Assembly (NCBI GenBank): GCA_013399695.1
Contig: VXAU01003515.1
Coordinates: forward strand, 165,949 to 229,948
Reading direction: 5' to 3'
Source: Formicarius rufipectus
Lineage: Eukaryota; Chordata; Aves; Passeriformes; Formicariidae
Length of the DNA stretch: 64,000 nt
Part shown: piece by piece, positions 1 to 64,000 of the stretch
How the letters are laid out: the number at the start of each line of letters is the position of its first letter
Position numbering within the stretch: the stretch's first letter is position 1
Notes under the pieces: model-generated
Told to the model about the DNA's origin: nothing
Seen by the model: only the letters and a program-made list of their open reading frames with translations
The model's database searches: none
Made by a program: the position numbers and the translations under genes

Positions 1-485
1 TTGTCAACATATTTTAGGGCCTTTCAGTGACCAAATTAGTTGTAGGAGTAAAAAATTATAATAGTGAACCATAAGATTTAGCATTTAATGCTGTTACAAA
101 TGTTTCAGACAAAAATCAAACCTTTGACTTAAAAGCAAGTAAACCATTCAATCTGAAGACCATCTCCAGCCCACATAAAGCACGTGTTATTACACTTTAA
201 TTATAACCAGAAATAAAAAATTTTCAAGTTGTAAGTACTTTTATTAAAGGTATTGAATTAAATCAAACAGTTTCACAAGCTCTGGGCCTCTGCACAAGTG
301 GTACGCATGCAAGCTGGATGTAAAGAAAGACAACCATTTAGTACAGAAATAGAGAACTCCTTTGTTTGTCTCAATGTACTAGTTTAAAGCAAGCAATGAT
401 TGATGTAACAAAAATCCAGGTTCTAGAGAAGAGGATGAAATAACGCAAAGATATGCAACCCCCACTTGACACATCAATACAGTAC
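1..485 (-). other. CERT1 intron 11, 5' part (partial)
   Basis: Begins with GTACTG directly after the serine-rich exon and runs off the left edge. AT-rich; the START-domain exons are not reached. Confidence 0.8.
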
Positions 486-61222
<60,737 letters not shown>

Positions 61223-64000
61223 CTGTAAAAAAAAAATTGCCATGATTAGCTAATAAAATTCTTCAGGCTTTTGAGCACATGCAGAAAAACACAATTTATT
61301 TGTACAAGCTCTTCCCAACTGAGACCATTTTACTACTCAGAGGTCCTAGAATAATTTTACAAACTTCTAAAGGTACAAAAACTCAGTTGTTTTAAAAGGC
61401 CAATAAGAGGAGAGATGTCTTCATTGCAACTGCATTGCCAAGGTCAGTTACAATAAAGGTAACAAACATACTGATAACACAAATTGAGAAAAGCAAGGGG
61501 TGGGGGGGCGGAAATCAAACATTAACTACTCAGGAGAGTTTAGGCACCTGATTAAAAGTTGGGAGTTCAGCCAAAAGACTTAGGTGGAACTTGAAATAAT
61601 TTGTTTTATGTGTCATATAAAGTTCTCTTCTTATAAATACAAACTTGCATTATCCTCTGATACTGTAAATAACTATTGTAGTCCCTAGAGGAAACAGTTT
61701 TTTACCAACTTACTACTACCTATAAATACTGCTTTAGATTTAATTCTAATCACTTTCACTAAAAAGATATTTGTTTATCAGCAGACATCCAATTATGCTT
61801 TTGCTGTTCAGATTTTTCTAGGGACTCCACATACAAACATGGAATAAAACCAATATTCCAGGAACAAATTCTAGAGTAATTCTAGAGAGACTTAGTAAAA
61901 AAGAGACTAGAAGTTCTGATTATTAATCTTCTATTTGCAAAATCTTTCCAACTGCACTTTGCAGAATCATATCACACTGACAGAATAATCAGTACTGTTC
62001 TGTAATTCTGACAATACACTGGTGCTTAGTCTTCAATCACAGTAAAAATACTATAAATTTGACAAAAACAGAAACAAAAGCATTGAAAATAATCATATCA
62101 TGCAAGCATTTCCTTGGTTATGACAAATGTTCTTTAATAAAAAGCTCAGAGAAGCTCTCATTAGGGTGTAAGTCTAACTATTAGTCATCATTTTATAATA
62201 TAAAAATTAGGGAGCAGAAAGTCAACTAACCATCTCGTTTCCACATTACACCACTCCCATTAGTTAACACATATTCCATAAGTACATGTGAACTCCAGCA
62301 ATCGGATGATGAGGTCTAAGGAAAAAACTGACAGCTGAGAAAATCCCAGTAATTTCCAAATGCAGGTAAAGTCTTGATTTGCTCTCCAAATATAAAGCCC
62401 TTTTTCATCTCTTAATACGTCTAATTGCTAAGTTCGGTATTACTTAAAGCCTCAGCTGTACTCAGTACATGAGCTGGTAGCACAAGCAATCATGGAAGTA
62501 CATAATTTCCTGCCTTCCTCTTTTCCTATCTCTCATGTTCCAAACTCTTCCCAAGAGGTGAAAGGCAGAGTCCAAAGTTTTCCTGGGAAATAAAGCAAGG
62601 GAAAGCACCTTTCCTTCTTTGCAAAAGTTAAGGGAGACAAATATAGCAGTCAATCTCCATCTACTTTTGCAATCATAGTTTGCTGTTGCAATTCAAATGC
62701 ACCACGAATTAAGAGACTCCTTAAAGTATACTTCAGCAGGCACAAGGCTGAACAAAAATTCTTGCTCTTCTGGATTCCTGTGCTTCAAGAAAGATTCTTC
62801 GACATTCAAGTTATTTCTCTGTATCCACCTTCAAATCATTAGCAGGAAATAAAATGAAAAAGAAACCTAGAGTTTTGAAACATTTCAAAAGACCAGCAGA
62901 ACATACTTCCAAGAAATTTCTCTTACCAAATCACTCCATTTCCTTCAAAGTTTTTCTCTGAAGGCCACCAGAACTACTGAAACACTATTAAAACACACAG
63001 AAAACTTAATTGTATATTTCATTATACACAGGAAGTTATTAAGAATAGATATTTCCTTAGCAGAAGGTTTGGTATGGTATCATTTAATTTCAATTAGTTT
63101 GTCCCAATTATTGCTGAGGTATCCACTAACAAAAGGTAACCTATTGCAACAAGTTTCACCATACTTAACTGTTCAGATTAAATTTCTCACAGGAAAGACT
63201 GTGTTTACCACACTCAGCATATGCATCCAAAAAGTAAAAACTTTGTATATACCCAAACTACCGAATGTCTGAAGACATGGTTTCACCTCCTATGGCAGTG
63301 AGGAGCACTACCTGGACTTTACCTTGAATTTGCTAACGTAAAAATTAATTACCTCCCACAGATTACATCCCTTCTAATAAAAGGATGTTGCACAGGGAAC
63401 CCTCACAACGAAAAAGGAACCCCAACAAAACAGCAAAACTACACCAATCAAAAAAAAAGTCACGTTTTAGCTGCTATAACATCATCTCACAGCCGTCTCA
63501 CCCCTCCCTCCCCCATCCACTAATAGATAAGAAGATCTTACAAATGAAAGCAGAGATCCTTCTTTACTCCTAACAATTTCTCTTATCTCTGGAAGGATGG
63601 AAGTATATCCATCCATATCCATTTTCAGGATGGAAGCAGTTCAGAGAGTGTTAGCTCAGTTACGGCTCTTTTCTCCGCATGCAAAGCCAGTTTAAGATCT
63701 CTGTATCCTGTAACCTGTGCCTCCTACGTTGGCTTGTGCCCAACCTTACCGTGCGGGGGAGAGGAAAAAAAATTCGAAACACAGTGCTTTAATTTTAAAC
63801 AGATTTCAACATTACTCTCAACACACTTTCTGTAAATTAAAAAAATCTGTGTTCAAACTTAGTAATTTAATATTCAACTTCAAAGTTCTTCTAAAAATAA
63901 GATCTCCCAGTATCATCCGACATACACTGATGTCACCTTATTTTCAGCGATAAAATAAAAAAATAAAAATTGAAAAAAAAAATTTACGTCTATTTTTAAA
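61223..64000 (-). other. CERT1 intron 1, 3' end (partial)
   Basis: AT-rich sequence with scattered A- and T-runs (for example 63953-63998). I searched the minus strand here for the N-terminal coding exon (residues 1-32 of CERT) and did not find it, so intron 1 continues past the right edge. No CR1, LTR or SINE piece is recognisable, and the open frames in it look random. Confidence 0.7.

Noticed and set aside
61223..64000. Possible exon 1 or promoter of CERT1
   Set aside because: No sequence for CERT residues 1-32 and no CpG-rich promoter-like region on either strand; the exon must lie further right.

Overview
This is a vertebrate nuclear window and holds part of one gene. It is AT-rich and dominated by introns. 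Ten short exons on the minus strand, all with GT/AG borders and compatible phases, read as one continuous 364-codon piece of the ceramide transfer protein gene CERT1 (also COL4A3BP, GPBP, CERT). The piece matches residues 33-396 of the long human isoform as I remember it. Exon 1 lies beyond the right edge. The exons for the lipid-binding START domain lie beyond the left edge.

The interspersed repeats point to a bird: CR1 LINE fragments in both orientations ending in the ATTCTATG-type tail, and about 1-kb ERV LTRs of an avian type. A tRNA-derived SINE with an AAC-repeat tail suggests a lineage with recent SINE activity (a passerine, or another group with non-CR1 retroposition) rather than chicken. 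In birds the human 5q13 neighbourhood of CERT1 corresponds to the Z chromosome, so Z linkage is likely but is inferred.

Layout, right to left in the direction of transcription. 61.2-64.0 kb is the end of intron 1. 61.1-61.2 kb is exon 2 (first part of the PH domain). 39.5-61.1 kb is intron 2, with a CR1, an unclassified block near 57 kb and three LTRs. 39.3-39.5 kb is exon 3 (rest of the PH domain). 14.7-39.3 kb is intron 3, with two SINE copies, one LTR, two abutting CR1 pieces, a GC-rich block flanked by an 11-bp direct repeat, and a small GC-rich patch. 0.5-14.7 kb packs exons 4-11: serine-repeat motif, middle region, coiled coil, FFAT motif and the alternative serine-rich exon of the CERT-L/GPBP isoform.

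In the cell, CERT takes ceramide from the endoplasmic reticulum to the trans-Golgi for sphingomyelin synthesis. The PH domain binds phosphatidylinositol 4-phosphate at the Golgi. The FFAT motif binds VAP proteins on the ER. Phosphorylation of the serine-repeat motif turns transport down. All of these regulatory parts are in this window; the catalytic START domain is not. I saw no second gene that I can name, no RNA gene other than the SINEs, and no CRISPR or prokaryotic feature.
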